Shown here: one piece after another, positions 17,192 to 27,193 of the stretch | Layout of the letters: each line of letters starts with the position of its first letter | Numbering within the stretch: the stretch's first letter is position 1 | NCBI GenBank assembly: GCA_009617715.1 | Contig: VTFK01000278.1 | Coordinates: 248,001-312,000, forward strand | Direction: 5' to 3' | From: Plectrocnemia conspersa | Taxonomy: Eukaryota; Arthropoda; Insecta; Trichoptera; Polycentropodidae | DNA length: 64,000 bases | Made by a program: the position numbers and the translations under genes | The notes under the pieces: model-generated | The model's input: only the letters and a program-made list of their open reading frames with translations | Told to the model about the DNA's origin: nothing | The model's database searches: none

Positions 17192-17929
17192 GATTATTTA
17201 ATGTGTGTACACTTCCGCCATAAATCGATGTACTGTTTAAGCGATCGTAGACGCTGTTCAATGAAAATGTTGATTTAATTTTTATTAGACTCTAAGCATA
17301 AGATGGATTGAAGGTTCGACAAACGGAACAAGTAGTTCAATTAACTACGTGAAAACATAAGCAAAACATTTTCGTCATTGTTTTTGGTGTTTAGTAAGGT
17401 TCGATTGTGAAGAAGCAAGATGTTAATTTGTTACTGCTTTAAAATCTTGAACGAATGGCTTCGACCGGTGACAGATGTAGCCTTGTTGCAATTATTTTTT
17501 TATTCTAAAATTTGGCCATAAATTCTTATTTACTGGTCATGTACTTAATTATTATAAATAAGAAATCTTGGAACATTTAAGACGCATAATATATTAAAAG
17601 GTAACTTTATTTTTAATTTTTAGTTAAATTTATCTTGTTAGTTAATTCCCTCCCAATTTTTCAAATTTTTTTCTAGAATTTTTTCTCGATTTTCTCTTTT
17701 TATAGTGAACCAATCAGAGCAAACAATGAATTGATTTTTGTATCACCCGTTTGAACAAAGCGATGAATCGATAATGTATGTACTTGTTACTGAAAACTAT
17801 ACTGTACTGTTGCCTTGCTGTTATCCATTGGGATTTGTCACAAAGGAAATTCGTCACATGTTAGTTGTCTTCCGTTTAATAAAAATGAGATTATTACTAA
17901 AAGTCCAAAACCCACATCCCAATTGAACG
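17192..17929. other. FERM gene 5' flank; no other gene seen
   Basis: The 5'UTR and promoter of the minus-strand FERM gene should lie in the first few hundred bases. Beyond about 17.5 kb the sequence grades into the eroded 5' part of the hAT remnant. Confidence 0.4.
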
Positions 17930-19497
17930 TCCAATCTAAAACTAAAACAGTCAAGAGACATTTCAATAGTGAAGTATATATAAAAAAAAGTAAGTGGATT
18001 TGTGAATGTGCTGAATTAGAAAAATATTTTGTTGGCCATGTTTATTATTTCCACAAGAGCTGAATGTCTGAAATAAATTTGGATATAGTGATTCAAACAA
18101 TTCAGGTCAAGCTCGTAAAAGGCACAATTAAAAAGATTTGGTAAAGAAAATCGCATCGAAGATTTTTTCAGTTCAATGTAAGGCAAATGTTGAATTATAT
18201 AATAAGGAAGTTACTGCGAACAGATATATTATTTCCAAATTAATTAACGTAATTTGCCTTTTATCTAAACAAGATCTTTCTTTTCGAAGACATTCTGTAA
18301 CTAATAATGCCGTAAATGGAGGCAACTGTGTTGAATTATTGTATTTTCTAAGTGAATCAGACACACTATTAAAAAATCATTTAGACAACTCGAATGTTTT
18401 TAAAAGAGTGTCAAATCATATTCATAATGAATTAATATATTCGATTTCAAAAGTATTGATAATGAGATATAAGCTGAAATTCGTTTATCGACAATAATTT
18501 CTATAATTTTAGATGAATCTACAGATATCAGCCGTGAAGCACAGCTTCAAAACACAATTCAAGAGATTTTATTTCGGATTTATCGATGTAAGTCCTAATA
18601 GAACAGCCGATGCTCTTTTCGATCATATTCATAATACCTTGGTGAAATTTGTATGTACAGAAAAATTAATTGCTCATATTTATGACGGAGCGGCTGTAAT
18701 ATCTGGGGAGCACAATGGAATACAAAAAACGAGATATTTGTCCAAACCCCATATTTGTATACTACTATGCTCACATATTGAATCTTGTTTTATCTGAATC
18801 TGTTAAGGATGTAATAGGATGTAAGCGTTTTTTAAAATATATATTACCATTTTTATCATTTTTTTGTAAATCTTCAAGAAGAGTATCTCCTACACAATGG
18901 AATTACAATAGTATAATTTAAAAGGTGGTTTGTGAATTCAGAAGAGAATTAATAATAATATTTGACCAAATAAAGATCAATGGGATTCTAATGCCATGAT
19001 TAATGCAAAAGCTATCTACAAGATTTAGAATTTAATTTCTATCGCAATCTATTTTCACCCATACTTAATTCTGCCGATATTTTATTTGATATTTTGCAAA
19101 AAAAACATTCGACATATCTTACTGTTTAAGTGAAATAAAAAAATGTGGAATTTTTAAATAACAAAAATTAAATTTTGATTTATTATGGGACAAAGTCAGG
19201 ATTGAAGAGTTACACAGAGAAAGAAATAACGATGATACTATAGAAGATCTGAAATTGAGGTATAAAGCTCGATATTTCAAAATACATGAAACAATTTCCA
19301 CGAATACTACCGATAGGGAGAGAGAGAGAGAGAGAGTGAAGTCAGAGCCAATACGAAGTCTACTCATTTTACAAGTCGTTCGTCTAATCGAGTTCTCCTA
19401 CGGGTCCTTAACATTTTTTTCTACATTTGTATATTTTAATAAGGCGACTCTCGGACCCACTATGCAAAACCCGCAGATCACTGATTGCGGAACACTG
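17930..19497 (+). pseudogene. Decayed hAT transposase (DUF4371/ZMYM1-like)
   Basis: Successive blocks follow the order of DUF4371-type hAT transposases. They are VKRHFNSEVY and KKSKWICECAELEK (TTF-type region), SKQDLSFRRHS, NCVELLYFLSESDTLLKNHL, LDESTDISREAQLQ, FIDVSPNRTADALFDHI, AHIYDGAAVISGEHNG and YAHILNLVLSESVKDV. Stops and frameshifts break it repeatedly. The right end, GCGGAACACTG at 19487-19497, matches the expected inverse of a CAGTGTTCC-type hAT terminus and is followed by CTTTAAAG. I could not find the matching left end. Confidence 0.85.
19317..19336. repeat. (GA)n microsatellite
   Basis: About ten GA units inside the eroded hAT element. Confidence 0.9.
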
Positions 19498-19602
19498 CTT
19501 TAAAGTGTTAATAATCCTAATCATCTCGCAGGATTATTTTGTAAATATGGTTACAAATAATACGCTTATGGCCAAAAACTAACGTGAAAAGGATTCTGAC
19601 AG

Positions 19603-19914
19603 ATGAGGTTTCGCAGAAGGCTTTTTACTTTTACGGAGTTGGTCATAATCTCGGCTTTAGGCGTGAGCGGCGGTTGGTATATCTGGACACCGCTTATACG
19701 GGATAAACTTGAGTTAGATCGTGCGAAAGTTGAGAAAAGGTGATTTTTTATTATATAATCAGTAAGATATATATATTTGTACGTGTGTACTGAAATTGTT
19801 ACATCCACTTTTGTGTCTATTATACGATACTAGAAGTAGGAGGATATGGGAAATGAGAATTCACAATAATTTTTTGATGTTTGTTTCAGCAGCACATTGA
19901 AGGATGCCGAGTAA
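19603..19914 (+). CDS. PIGBOS1-like mitochondrial membrane microprotein, 53 aa
   Basis: Two exons, 19603-19739 and 19890-19914, split by a 150-bp intron (AAAAG|GTGATT, donor; TTTGTTTCAG, acceptor), give 53 aa. After a basic start (MRFRRR) comes FTFTELVIISALGVSGGWYI, a single membrane span ending YIWTPL, then a charged tail. The order TF-x2-L, LG-V/I, GG-x-YI and P matches human PIGBOS1, which is also about 54 aa. Human PIGBOS1 is an outer mitochondrial membrane protein that contacts the ER protein CLCC1. The stop codon lies inside the next gene: GATGCCGAGTAA contains the start of the downstream frame, giving an 11-nt overlap. One mRNA probably encodes both. Similarity rests on a short span, so orthology is likely but not certain. 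Confidence 0.75.
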
Positions 19915-20098
19915 AATTACTATTCTGAAGAACTTACCATTGCTCAAAATTGCTGCCGGAACATGTGCCTTTGGATTTTCTTGGTGGCTTTTTCTTAACA
20001 GTTATAAGCCGCACAAGAATAGAGAAAGGTTGTTGCAGCAAGAATATTTAGCGAACCAACTTACTGATCAAGAAAATAAAAATGCAGCGAGAAATTGA
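19904..20098 (+). CDS. Small single-span membrane protein, 64 aa, second cistron
   Basis: The ATG overlaps the last 11 nt of the PIGBOS1-like frame and lies on its second exon, so both are expected on one spliced transcript. The protein has a short basic N-terminus (MPSKITILKN), a hydrophobic span about residues 13-32 (KIAAGTCAFGFSWWLFLNSY), then a basic/polar tail (KPHKNRERLLQQEY). This is the layout of small mitochondrial inner-membrane or assembly proteins, but I do not recognise the family. Translation would require leaky scanning or termination-reinitiation. No intact gene lies directly downstream. Confidence 0.65.
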   Translation: MPSKITILKNLPLLKIAAGTCAFGFSWWLFLNSYKPHKNRERLLQQEYLANQLTDQENKNAARN

Positions 20099-20707
20099 CT
20101 TTTACGTATGGAAGATTTAATAGTTAGTTTTTTGTTGTCATACTTGTCAACCAATGATTACGATATTGCAATAAAACTGTATGGCTAATTATGTTTTTCT
20201 TTTATTTCTATTTAAAATCCCGTTAATATTCATACAAAATCTTAATTTCCATCCCAATTGATAAATACATTTATTTAGTTTTGTATGAACCTTTTATAAT
20301 ACACTTGTATAAAATATTCTAATTTATTCTTACCACAAACTTCAAGGGCCTGCAATTTTAGGTTATAACTATTTTAACATTGTTCCAAGACTAACTCTAT
20401 AAAAGTTATGATTTTTATTAGGCACCCTTACGAATAAGTTATAGACTTGATATGCAAAATCATTACAATTTTTAAAATCTAATCAAAAATTTTCACATTA
20501 TTTTAATTCAATGCTAAGTTGAAGTAGGACAGATACGCCGCTCTTTAAACGATTAGTAATAAAATAAAATAAATAATAATTTCAATATTCAATTTATTTT
20601 TTACAAAAATAATCCAACATTTTATAATACATTTACGTACGTTTGTAAAAATAATTGTGCTTTATTCCATCTGAAATATGCAGTCAATTTTTGTTATCAA
20701 TATTGTA
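20099..20707. other. 3' flank of the microprotein transcript; no gene seen
   Basis: AT-rich. CAATAAAACTG at about 20169 is a plausible polyadenylation signal for the dicistronic transcript. Nothing else is supported. Confidence 0.4.
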
Positions 20708-21847
20708 TTAGGGGTACCCATATGTATTGACGCATTTCTGTATGGAAACTCAAATTTATTTTTATAAAATAATTTCCATGATATTCGGTGACTTTGCACT
20801 ATCCATATTGTAAATCAAAAATTCTTTTCTTATAAAATTCTGTAGGTTTCGAGTCGAAAAGGACGAAAGGGTCGATTTTATTTCGTCTTGTGCTTTGAAT
20901 TTTTTTTCTTTTAAGAAATGTTCCAATAAGCGAAAAAGATGGTAGTCAGTTGGAGCCAGGAGAATAGACCGGATGCAATAGTCTTCAGATTCAATTCGTC
21001 CATTTTTTTTCGGTCAAACCAGCTACGTGCGGGCCAGTGTTGTCATGCAGGAGGATTAGTTTTTCGTTTCTGTTCACTAAAGCTGTTCTTTTTTCACGCA
21101 ACTTAGCGCTTAAACGTTCTAATTGGTCACAGTACACTTGTGATGTTACCGTATCGCCTTGTTTTAATAATTCATAATAAATTATTCCTTTTGCATCCCA
21201 CCATACACAAAGTAACACATTTTTTTGGGTGTAATCATAGTTTCGGGGTCAGGGCTGCGTTTTCTCCTTGATTCAACCATTGTTTCTTTTTTGTAACGTT
21301 TTAATAGAGTACACATTTCTCGTCTCCAGTGATTAAATTATGCAGAAGCATAATTTAATCACTGGAGACGAGATTTTTGAGTTATCGACCATAAAATACG
21401 GACTTGACTCGATAATTCTTCGATGGTGAGACTCGGATTTTTCTCGATTTCTTCTCTTAGGACTGCTTCATCCACTTTACGGAGTCTTCCACTCTTCAGT
21501 TCATTTTTTAAATCAAAATTTCCAGATTTAAATTTATTAAACCTTTTTTGGCATTACCTGATAGTTAATACTCCTTCGTAAACCTCGCAAATGTTTCTTG
21601 TTGCCTCTGATGCGTTTTTTTTTGAGTGAAACTGAAAAAGCATGCAGCTCCACAAATGTTCTTCAGAAGGACACGTCTGTCATTATTAAAAGAGACACGT
21701 GAAAAAAAAAAATTCTCTACAAAATGAAGATAAAGACCTTTCACAACACACCAAATATTCGAATACGTCTTTCTTAGTCATATGACAATGCAACTAACCT
21801 AAAACCATGCTTTCTGAAAATGCGTTAATACATATGGGTACCCATAA
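20708..21847 (-). mobile_element. Inactive mariner element with TIRs and TA duplication
   Basis: The TIRs are 20708-20736 and 21820-21847 (TTA-G/T-GGGTACCCATATGTATT, then ACGCATTT), with TA just outside on both sides (20706-20707 and 21848-21849). The minus strand encodes mariner pieces: FKSGNFDLKNELKSGRLRKV and EEIEKNPSLTIEELS (N-terminal part), then LITGDEKCVLY, MLLCVWWDAKGIIYYELL and LILLHDNTGPH (DDE core). Stops interrupt it. The region between the HTH and ITGDEK parts is missing, and an inverted duplication sits at the junction (21318-21373). The length of 1140 bp is slightly short for mariner. Confidence 0.9.
21318..21373. repeat. Perfect 26-bp palindrome, 4-nt loop, inside the mariner
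   Basis: Arms 21318-21343 and 21348-21373 are exact inverted copies around AGAA. The left arm continues the transposase reading frame (LITGDEK). The right arm is its inverted duplicate and replaces upstream coding sequence. Confidence 0.9.
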
Positions 21848-22066
21848 TATATCACTTGAAATTCATCGGCGAATGAAAATTCAGTATAGCGAAATCGCCA
21901 TGGAACAGCACACATAACCATCTATGCTGACTCTTTTGGCTTAAACAAGAGGTAATTTTGAAGCACTACATGCACAGGAGAACACTGCTACCGATACGAC
22001 ATACGCGGATCTTATCTGCAATAAAATCAAAACGACATAGATTGCACTCGGAGCGTCTCAAGTGAC

Positions 22067-23431
22067 TTACCCTTGTATATTCTCATGGCAATATAAATAA
22101 GACATAAAAGTATCTCTAACGCTAAATGCAGCGTTGGCGCTACTGCCTTTCGGCGAAGGAAGATTCTTTAAAAAGGTTTTCAATTTTTCTTGTGAAACAT
22201 CACAATTCTGATCGGAATAAATTAGATTATGCAAAATGCACGTGGTTAATATTACTTTATCAATATTTCCCGGAAGTAACGTAATTCTAGTATTATAGAC
22301 TGAAAATTTTTGCATTAAACTACTAAAAGCGTTTTCCGATACGCTTCTTGTTTGCGTTAGTTTATTATTAAAATGCAGCTTGGCAGGATCCACCAGCTTT
22401 CTATTCCGAAACGGTTTCAATAAATAGTTCTTTAATAGAAAAGCCGTGTCTCCTAACAACACGTGTGGTGTCATTACGTCGGTGTTAGGTAACGCTTTGT
22501 CTTCCGGCAAGTTTAAATTTCCCAAAGCTAAGTCTTTTCCGAGCTTGGAATTATCGAAAACTCCTCCGTCGCCGTTGCCGTACTTGCCGACGTCGACGAC
22601 GATAAATCTGCCTTTGGCGTCTACCAGCGCCATTATTACGACAGTAAAAGTTTTCTCATGAATTTCATATTTTGTGAATCTGTTTCGCGAGGGAGTTTTA
22701 ATAGTCATATATTTTCCGTCGATTACTCCGATGCAGTTGGGGAAATTCCAAGTGTTCCAAAAGTCTTCCGCGATCGAAAGCCACTGCTGTCGATTCGGCG
22801 ACGGTAGATATTCGGATAGAAGATTGTTTATAATCGCATTGCAAACTTCAATTACAATACTGGATACGGTAGAACAGCCTAAATAATAGCTATTCGCAAT
22901 AGCCCTGTATGAATACCCAGTCACCAGGAATCTAAAACAATAATACAGAAATACTTTTATTATTATTGTTTTGAAAATAATTAGCGACTATTAATCAAAT
23001 TACAAAGTTATGTTACACCTTAAACATACGGCTAGTTTTTCTCCCGGTCTAAGAGCTTCTTTAAATATAGTGTTTTCCTTCTTGATAGACTGTTTGATCT
23101 TCCCTAGTATAATGTTGAACTGATACTGTGACACTTTAAAATATTGTAAAAACTTTTCTTCGTTGTCGCATAGTTGGGGATACAGCGTATAATATTCGCC
23201 TAATTGTTTTCTATTTTTTAAATTTTCACGAATACCAAAACGCCTCGGTTTTTTCTCTTTACCCGGCACGTCCGTCTCTGATGCTTTCTTTCTTTTTCTT
23301 GATTTATTTTCACATACTGTCTTTTCAATTTTCCGCTCGTGGAGTGTCTTTTTCTCATCTTCGAATTTTTGCTCTTCGTCGAGAAGTAGTGCTATTACGG
23401 CCAATTCGTTTATTGTCAAATGAGAAAACAT
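22067..23431 (-). CDS. Intact PIF/Harbinger (HARBI1-like) transposase, 425 aa
   Basis: Exon 1 is 23431-23019 and exon 2 is 22931-22067. The 87-bp intron (TTAAG|GTGTAA, TTTTAG acceptor) joins VCLR to FLVTGYSYRAIA in frame, giving 425 aa without a stop. The N-terminal half is lysine-rich with a basic stretch (KKPRRFGIREN) and the family motif LRPGEKLAVCLR. The second exon is the DDE nuclease: IGVIDGKYM (first D), LLGDTAFLL (second D) and SENAFSSL (E), so all three catalytic acids are present. The adjoining CILHNL motif is also intact. I see no Myb/SANT partner gene beside it and no convincing TIRs. It is therefore either an autonomous element with unresolved ends, or a host gene domesticated from one like HARBI1. 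Confidence 0.85.
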
Positions 23432-24336
23432 TCTTATACGAAAAATATAACGAGCGTTTTACTGTCATCTGTCAAATGAGTCAAGCTAGTGTAGTCACAC
23501 TTCAAAATTATATATTCTTGTAAATATATTCAAAATGTATTTTTACAACACAAAAAAATATGATATACATCAAATTATGAATTATACACTAGTAAATAAA
23601 TATTAAAAATCTAATGGCTTGTACATTACAATATAAGGGTGAATTCCCTTTAATCTTTCCTCTTCTAAGATCCATTTTTGCAAACAAATTATTGATTATT
23701 TCGAAATTACATTAACTTTTATTTTATTATAAATTAAAGAAGTTTGATATTACATTAAGTTTTAAAAATAGGATAGCTGTCCTTATTTGTAATACTAAGG
23801 ATTTTTGATATGAGAGTATTGGTCAAAGACGATTTCATCCAATACTCACTTATTGTAAGTCGTAATATTGTTATAAAAAGTCTCATTAGGAACGTTAGAT
23901 AACAGAGCAGACGGCGACAGAACGATTTTATTATTTTTTCGTTGATTCTAATCAGAGACTCCCTTGAATTTAGCAAGAAAAATACATATCATCTAATGAA
24001 GTACTATGAATCTTAATGAAATCGAAACATTAAAAAGACGTAGACTGACTGGGCAACTTTGGCTTCTCTCCCCTGGAAAAATTTAAAAGTACGTCCCTAC
24101 AAATATGAAGGAGAAATACTCGTATCAATGCATGGTTTTGAACGAAGATCATTACTATCATCGTCCTTGAAACGTCTGTAATGTAATATTACTGCTGAAA
24201 AAAAATAATTAAAAATAATTTATATTAAATTTTTCTTATTTATTTTGTCATTTTGCTGTGTTCATTTATAGAATTTGTTGAATAAATATAATAAATGTTT
24301 TGTTATGTTGTTCAATATATTTTTTGCGCATACATA
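23432..24336. other. No gene seen
   Basis: Upstream of the Harbinger transposase; AT-rich, with no supportable gene. Presumably it includes the promoter of the transposase. Confidence 0.4.
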
Positions 24337-24950
24337 CAGGTCCCGTCATGTAAAAAGAGCGCTGTACGACTGTGGAGGGTTTAGGTCTGCGCATATACAA
24401 GCTGCGCAAAATAATTTAACAGTATTATATATTTATCCCATTCCTTATTACACATTCCGTCAGATCGTTATGGATCACATGGAAACCAAACGAGGCGAAT
24501 GTTAGTGAAAGTATTTAGTATCCATTTCATCATCATCGTTGTCATCACTTATCTGAATTCATTTGAACTCATTTGAATCAATACCAGAGTCATCACCATT
24601 AACGCAAATAACAAATATTTCTGTCATCATGTTTACTGTACTCTTTTATATTTTTTACTTTCTAACACAATTTTTCCCATTCCCCCGTGACCATTAAATA
24701 CACATTTTCATTCACGAGTTATGTAAATTACTGACAATTATTCTCAGTAAAATAATTTAATTTGTTTACTATAAAACGCTTTCAGGGCAAGTTGTTTTTT
24801 GGGAGCAAGTTGTTTTTTGGGATTGGACGCGAAAGCGAAGGCCGACTGACGAACTAATGGTGCGACGGCATTGATAATCCCCCAAATAGCCCTATAAATC
24901 ACTTACTGCGCAGCTTTATCGCCAGCGCTCTTTATACGTGACAGGACTTG
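24337..24950. mobile_element. Candidate non-autonomous DNA transposon, 27-bp TIRs
   Basis: CAGGTCCCGTCATGTAAAAA then GAGCGCT at the left end pairs with the inverted right end (24924-24950) at about 23 of 27 positions. The subterminal AAGCTGCGCA motif also recurs in mirrored form. The element is ~614 bp, without a transposase frame. Its right end coincides with the start of the LTR-like repeat. Confidence 0.6.
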
Positions 24951-25193
24951 TACTATGGGGTCCTATTTATATTTATATATAGATTTCTATTATGGCCAAA
25001 ACTTGGCGGCACTCTAGTAACACTGGTGCGATGGTTATTCTCTCGTGTGGCAACCCTTATGGACTCTCAACGGCTGGTTGCGGGTCTGGTTTACTGATCC
25101 GCGCACCGTCTATATAAACCATGTAAAAAACCATAATCATCAATAAAAACATTACTGCAGCAGCTCAATCTGTTTCTAATTGCCACGCGTCAC
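24949..25193 (+). repeat. LTR-like dispersed repeat (copy 2, probably solo LTR)
   Basis: Begins TGTACTATGGGGTCC and ends GTCACA. It shares with 25841-26062 the block AAAACTTGGCGGCACTCTAG, then GTAACACTG, and the 3' block ACTGCAGCAGCT preceded by an AATAAA-like signal. TG...CA ends and a terminal polyadenylation signal suggest an LTR. No adjacent retroviral-type genes are seen. Confidence 0.6.
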
Positions 25194-25620
25194 AATCCCG
25201 TCGCTAAAATACTTTTTTTATTAATTAATGTGAAAAAATATTATGTTTTGTAACCCCAGGCAATAATATCGCACGCGCGCGGGACGCTGCTCTTATCTCT
25301 CTTTCGCTCTCATCACTTAACACGCGAAAGAATGAATCACCGACCAGGCCTGATGTGGGTAAAGACAAGTAGTTCTCGGGCCTCCAATTAAAGCTGTATA
25401 TTCGTCTGTTTCTGCCGTTCAACCACCGATTTTTTCTATTTTACAGCCATTCAATTTAAATTATTAGTACATGTTGATTCAACTACAAATAATTAAAGCG
25501 ATATTTACGAATATTCCGATTTGAAATCACTCATTTTGCATATGTATATACTACACAGCGCAGTAACGAGCGGATTTATTTAGCACATTAGAGAAAAGGT
25601 TAATCTTTATTTATGAAACA
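25194..25620. other. No gene seen
   Basis: A GC-richer patch (25226-25350, GCACGCGCGCGGG and ACACGCGAAAG) shares short words (AACACGCGA, CACCGACC) with the hairpin element at 9381-9479, possibly a fragment of the same family. Confidence 0.35.
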
Positions 25621-25723
25621 TTTTGTTGTATTTATTATTTTCTTGTATGGTAATCTTAATATCGCAATACTTTTATTGCGATATTTATATTACCATATAA
25701 GAAAATAATAAGTACAACAAAAT
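25621..25723. repeat. ~100-bp near-perfect hairpin
   Basis: Arms of about 48 nt (25621-25669 and 25674-25723) are inverted copies with a few mismatches or bulges. The tip is ATATCGCAATA-CTTT-TATTGCGATAT. The outer part (TTTTGTTGTA/TACAACAAAA) is perfect. It could be a snapback MITE or a microRNA-like precursor; sequence alone does not decide. Confidence 0.75.
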
Positions 25724-25840
25724 ATTTCAACCTCTTCTAACAATTCTGCGTATCTAACATGTCAAACTTAACATTTAAATTAAAAAGTGAAATCCAGATA
25801 AAATTTTAATATTTGAAATATTCAATAACCCTATTAATTA

Positions 25841-26062
25841 TGTAGGGGCCCGTTTATATATGTATAGGTTTTATCATAAACAAAACTTGGCGGCACTCTG
25901 GTAACACTGACATGATGGCGGCACATTGTTTTGATTGGACTTCGACGGGTAAACAACGACCGGTGTTGCTTCGTTTACCGTTCAAAAGTATGTATTTCAA
26001 ATAACATTTAATAAAATACTTCTGCAGCAGCTTAATCTGTGGCTAATTACCACCCGTCATCA
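25841..26062 (+). repeat. LTR-like dispersed repeat (copy 3, probably solo LTR)
   Basis: A TGTAGGGGCCCGTTTATATA start and a CATCA end, with shared internal AACTTGGCGGCACTCTGG, a TAATAAAATA signal and CTGCAGCAGCT. It is in the same orientation as copy 2, 650 bp away, but the two differ too much to be the paired LTRs of a young element. Confidence 0.6.
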
Positions 26063-26265
26063 TGGTCCTCCAAATTTATTTACATATTATGTACTTAATA
26101 TAATACAAATCTAAATCAACAATTTTCATATTAAAAAGGTTTTGATTACTTGCTAGGTGCTAAATAGCGTCGAATTATTCTATCGATTTATACAATAAAT
26201 TTAAAGATATTATAGTTTTATTTAATAATCTAGCAACTTGTGTTTCACAAAAATTACAATAAATC

Positions 26266-26314
26266 AAATGGCACGTAACAATATCTAAAATTAATATATT
26301 GTTACGTGCCATTT
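26266..26314. repeat. 19-bp inverted repeat, 11-nt loop
   Basis: AAATGGCACGTAACAATAT is mirrored exactly 11 nt later. It lies close to the left end of the hAT-like element but outside it. Confidence 0.8.
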
Positions 26315-26350
26315 TAGATTCTAAGTAGAGCTGTCGAATAGCAGTAATAG

Positions 26351-27162
26351 TAGGGTGGTCAGACAACTCGTATTTACAGGACATGTCCAGTTTTCTAACA
26401 GTTTGTCCCACTGTTCGATAAAGGTCGTCGGAACTTAAATAATTGGTCGGAAAAAAACACAATTGAGCATAATGATTAAAGTATTTTCATACTTTTCAAT
26501 ATATACAGTAAAAACCATATGCTTGAAAGAATTGTTTAATAAAATTAAATCTATTCCAATAGTTAAAAAAATCGTTCAGCAGAAGAAAATGTTTTTTGAT
26601 GAAGTTATAGATTGCTATGAAACTTGCTTGGCATATTTGAGGAACTGGAGTGAACCTTCAAACAAATATAAAGTTTTTAGTTGGATATTATCATGAAATC
26701 AATAACACCATTAAGAAGTTAAAAAATGGCTGAGTATCTATCTGATTTAGTAATATAAATAAATGAAAATGACCCATTGAATCAACATTCTGATCTAAAA
26801 CAGTATATTACTAAGCAAATAGAAGAATTTTAAACAAAGCAGATAAAAACACCACATAATGATAAATGTACAGATTTTTCTTCATTGTCAATTATTTATT
26901 TAAATTTTGTAGCCATTTATTCGCATTTTCTAGTCCGAAGAGTTTTTTTTATGATTAAAATACGATATTATAACAATGGAAAAAAATATATTTATATTAT
27001 ATATCCATAGTAATATCAGTTTGAATTTTTTATAATTTAATAAAATAAAATGAACCAGGTTAATTAAAATATATTTTGTTTAAAAAATGTGTCGTTTTAT
27101 TATAAAAGTAAAAATACCTTCCCGCCGAAAATGTTCCGTATTCCCTAAATCTGGCCATCCTA
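26351..27162 (+). mobile_element. hAT-like element, 812 bp, with 8-bp target duplication
   Basis: The termini TAGGGTGGTCAGA and (inverted) TAGGATGGCCAGA are imperfect TIRs. They are flanked by AGTAATAG (26343-26350) and AGTAGTAG (27163-27170), an 8-bp duplication with one difference, as in hAT insertions. A remnant frame inside (26463-26696, 77 aa, with FFDEVIDCYETCLAYLRNW) may be a transposase piece, but I cannot place it confidently. The element is internally deleted. Confidence 0.75.
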
Positions 27163-27165
27163 AGT

Positions 27166-27193
27166 AGTAGTGAACAGAATTCTGTTCACTACT
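27166..27193. repeat. Perfect 28-bp palindrome without spacer
   Basis: AGTAGTGAACAGAA joined directly to its reverse complement. It overlaps the right target duplication of the hAT-like element. Confidence 0.9.

Noticed and set aside
25194..25840. Internal region of an LTR retrotransposon between two LTR-like repeats
   Set aside because: Only ~650 bp, no primer-binding or polypurine signals or gag/pol fragments seen, and the two repeats are too diverged.
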